Shown in pieces: positions 5,901 to 7,417 of a DNA stretch of 7,417 nucleotides. Below the pieces are notes generated by a model. It had not been told where the DNA came from. It was given only the letters and a program-made list of their open reading frames with translations, and did not search any database. Origin of the DNA: Candidatus Rokuibacteriota bacterium (GTDB lineage Bacteria; Methylomirabilota; Methylomirabilia; Rokubacteriales; CSP1-6); contig JACOVB010000108.1 in assembly GCA_016177555.1 (NCBI GenBank), positions 1-7,417 of the forward strand. Direction: 5' to 3'. The position numbers were made by a program, and so were the translations under genes. Positions within the stretch are counted from its first letter, which is position 1; each line of letters starts with the position of its first letter.

Positions 5901-7417
5901 ATGACTCCAAAGTACTCCTTGCTCCGGCGCCTCGCGCCGTACCTCAAGCCGTACTGGCCGATCCTGGCGGTGGGCACGCTGCTGGCGCTCGTGGTGTCCT
6001 CGGCGGAAGGCCTGATCGCGTGGCTGGTCAAGCCCCAGGGCATGCCGCTGGCCTTCTTCAAGTCGCTCCACTCGGCGGAGCTGATGGCGCGCGTCGTCAC
6101 CGACGTCAACCGCCTCGCCCGCCTGTCCTCCACGGTGCTCGTGATGGCCGTGCGCCAGGTCGGCACCATCGTGGCGCTCCTCGTGGTGATGTTCCTGCGC
6201 GAATGGGTGCTGACCCTGATCGCGGTGGCCGTGTTCCCCGCCGTGGCCGTGACCATCCGGGCGCTCGGCCGCAAGCTCTACCGGATCAACAAGCGGTCGC
6301 AGGAGAAGATGGCCGAGCTCAACGTGGTGCTGCAGGAGTCGTTCACCGGGACCAAGATCGTCAAGGCCTTCGGACGGGAGCGCCTCGAGCAGCAGCGCTT
6401 CGACAGCGTGAACGACCACCTCCTGCGCCTCGCGCTCAAGGACCACCGGACGGATCAGCTGTCCGAGCCGCTCATGGAGGTCCTGGGCGCGCTGGGGATC
6501 ATGGGCGCCCTCTGGTACGGGGGGTACCGCGTCATCGCCGGCGGACTCACCCCCGGCGAGTTCTTCTCCTTCACCGCGGCCGTGATCCTGCTCTACGGGC
6601 CGGTGCGCCAGCTCTCCCGCATGGCGAACACGGTCCAGCAGTCCCTCAGCTCGGTGGAGCGGGTGTTCGAGATCCTGGACACCGAGCATGCCATTGCGGA
6701 CGCCGCCGGCGCCCACACCCTCCCGGGCTTCCGGGACCGCATCGTCTTCGAGGACGTCTCCTTCCGGTACCCGGACGCCGAGACCGACGCGCTCATCGAC
6801 ATCTCCCTCGCGGTGCAGAAGGGCGAGATGGTGGCCTTCGTGGGGATGTCGGGAGCGGGCAAGACCACGCTCATGGATCTCCTGCCCCGCTTCCACGACG
6901 TCTCGACCGGGCGGATCACCATCGACGGCGACGACCTGCGGCAGGTGACCGTTGCCTCGCTGCGGGCCCTCATGGGCATCGTCACCCAGGAGACCTTCCT
7001 CTTCCACGACTCCCTCGAGTACAACATCGCCTACGGCAAGCCCGGCGCCACGCGCGAGGAGGTGGAGCGGGCGGCGCGACTGGCCCAGGCCCACGACTTC
7101 ATCGCGACTCTGCCCCAGGGCTACGCCACGCGCGTCGGCGAGCGCGGGGTCAAGCTCTCCGGCGGGCAGCGCCAGCGCATCGCCATCGCGCGCGCCTTCC
7201 TCAAGGACCCGCCCATCCTCATCCTCGACGAGGCCACCTCCGACCTCGACTCCGAGAGCGAGTTCCTCGTGCAGGCAGCGCTGGCCGAGCTCACGAAGGG
7301 CCGCACGGTGCTCGTCATCGCCCACCGCCTCGCCACGGTGCGGAACGCCGATCGGGTGGTGGTAGTCCACGGCGGGCGCATCGCCGAGATGGGCCGCCAC
7401 GACGAGCTGATGGTCCG
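5901..7417 (+). CDS. msbA: MsbA-type lipid exporter ABC transporter (fused TMD-NBD), TM2 region missing, 3' end cut
   Basis: A half-transporter that, in the MsbA family, flips lipid A core or other lipid-linked glycans across the inner membrane as a homodimer. 505 residues lie in the window; probably under 25 remain beyond it. TM1 is about 17-43. TM3-TM6 are near 78-97, 101-120, 192-212 and 220-236. The ATPase domain is complete: Walker [10 protein letters not shown] (315-323), Q-loop Gln363, LSGGQ (419-423), Walker [10 protein letters not shown] (439-447), D-loop SDLD, H-loop His475. Residues 41-53 read [13 protein letters not shown]. In E. coli MsbA, as I recall it, about 60 residues with TM2 lie between the matching KP and MP; here there are two. 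The frame stays open, so this is an in-frame loss or an assembly error. Start: ATG at 5901; the same frame upstream to the glycosyltransferase stop has no ATG, GTG or TTG, and the ribosome binding site is weak. Gap to the glycosyltransferase is 61 bases. Confidence 0.88.
   Translation, partial: MTPKYSLLRRLAPYLKPYWPILAVGTLLALVVSSAEGLIAWLVKPQGMPLAFFKSLHSAELMARVVTDVNRLARLSSTVLVMAVRQVGTIVALLVVMFLREWVLTLIAVAVFPAVAVTIRALGRKLYRINKRSQEKMAELNVVLQESFTGTKIVKAFGRERLEQQRFDSVNDHLLRLALKDHRTDQLSEPLMEVLGALGIMGALWYGGYRVIAGGLTPGEFFSFTAAVILLYGPVRQLSRMANTVQQSLSSVERVFEILDTEHAIADAAGAHTLPGFRDRIVFEDVSFRYPDAETDALIDISLAVQKGEMVAFVGMSGAGKTTLMDLLPRFHDVSTGRITIDGDDLRQVTVASLRALMGIVTQETFLFHDSLEYNIAYGKPGATREEVERAARLAQAHDFIATLPQGYATRVGERGVKLSGGQRQRIAIARAFLKDPPILILDEATSDLDSESEFLVQAALAELTKGRTVLVIAHRLATVRNADRVVVVHGGRIAEMGRHDELMV

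Noticed and set aside
5583..7400. Very long minus-strand open frame (605 codons) opposite the exporter gene
   Set aside because: It is rich in Gly, His, Glu, Arg and Asp with no recognisable domain, and lies fully antisense to a clear ABC exporter with intact motifs. Long antisense frames are expected in DNA this GC-rich.

Overview
This is a GC-rich, densely coding bacterial window with eight protein-coding genes, the two outermost cut by the window edges. Base composition, codon use and family types (Tat-exported TRAP binding protein, Mrp ATPase, MsbA-type exporter) suggest an environmental Gram-negative-like bacterium. A Candidatus Rokubacteria/Methylomirabilota or proteobacterial genome fits, but this is inference and no marker gene settles it. 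I see no rRNA, tRNA, CRISPR array, insertion sequence or integrase.

Left half, minus strand. At the left edge is the N-terminal third of a TRAP transporter solute-binding protein (1-341), with a Tat signal peptide and a clear ribosome binding site. A 190-base spacer with an imperfect inverted repeat follows. Next comes a compact three-gene operon read right to left: an Mrp-type P-loop ATPase (1898-3007), a stand-alone Lon substrate-binding-domain protein (1246-1881) and an exported tandem-PDZ protein (532-1242). Gaps are 16 and 3 bases. The operon starts from a near-consensus sigma70-type promoter (3055-3083). The Mrp protein has no cysteine at all, so it lacks the CXXC iron-sulfur motif usual in its family. 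The LON and PDZ genes both carry domains known from proteases but without a protease part.

Right half, plus strand. A divergent operon encodes a flavin reductase-like protein (3136-3645), a DegT/DnrJ/EryC1 sugar aminotransferase (3645-4724), a family 4 glycosyltransferase (4724-5839) and an MsbA-type ABC exporter (5901 to the right edge). Both of the first two junctions are TGATG one-base overlaps, indicating translational coupling. The last three genes make a coherent surface-glycan or lipopolysaccharide cassette: amino-sugar formation, sugar transfer and lipid-linked export. The flavin reductase is the odd member. Its candidate promoter is so close to the GTG start that the mRNA may be leaderless.

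Most unusual points: (1) the MsbA-type exporter reads in one open frame but lacks about 58 residues between TM1 and the first cytoplasmic loop, removing TM2; (2) the cysteine-free Mrp; (3) the back-to-back promoter pair at 3055-3129, with a possible leaderless transcript; (4) the co-transcribed, protease-less LON and PDZ proteins. I found no convincing evidence of a wholly new system.
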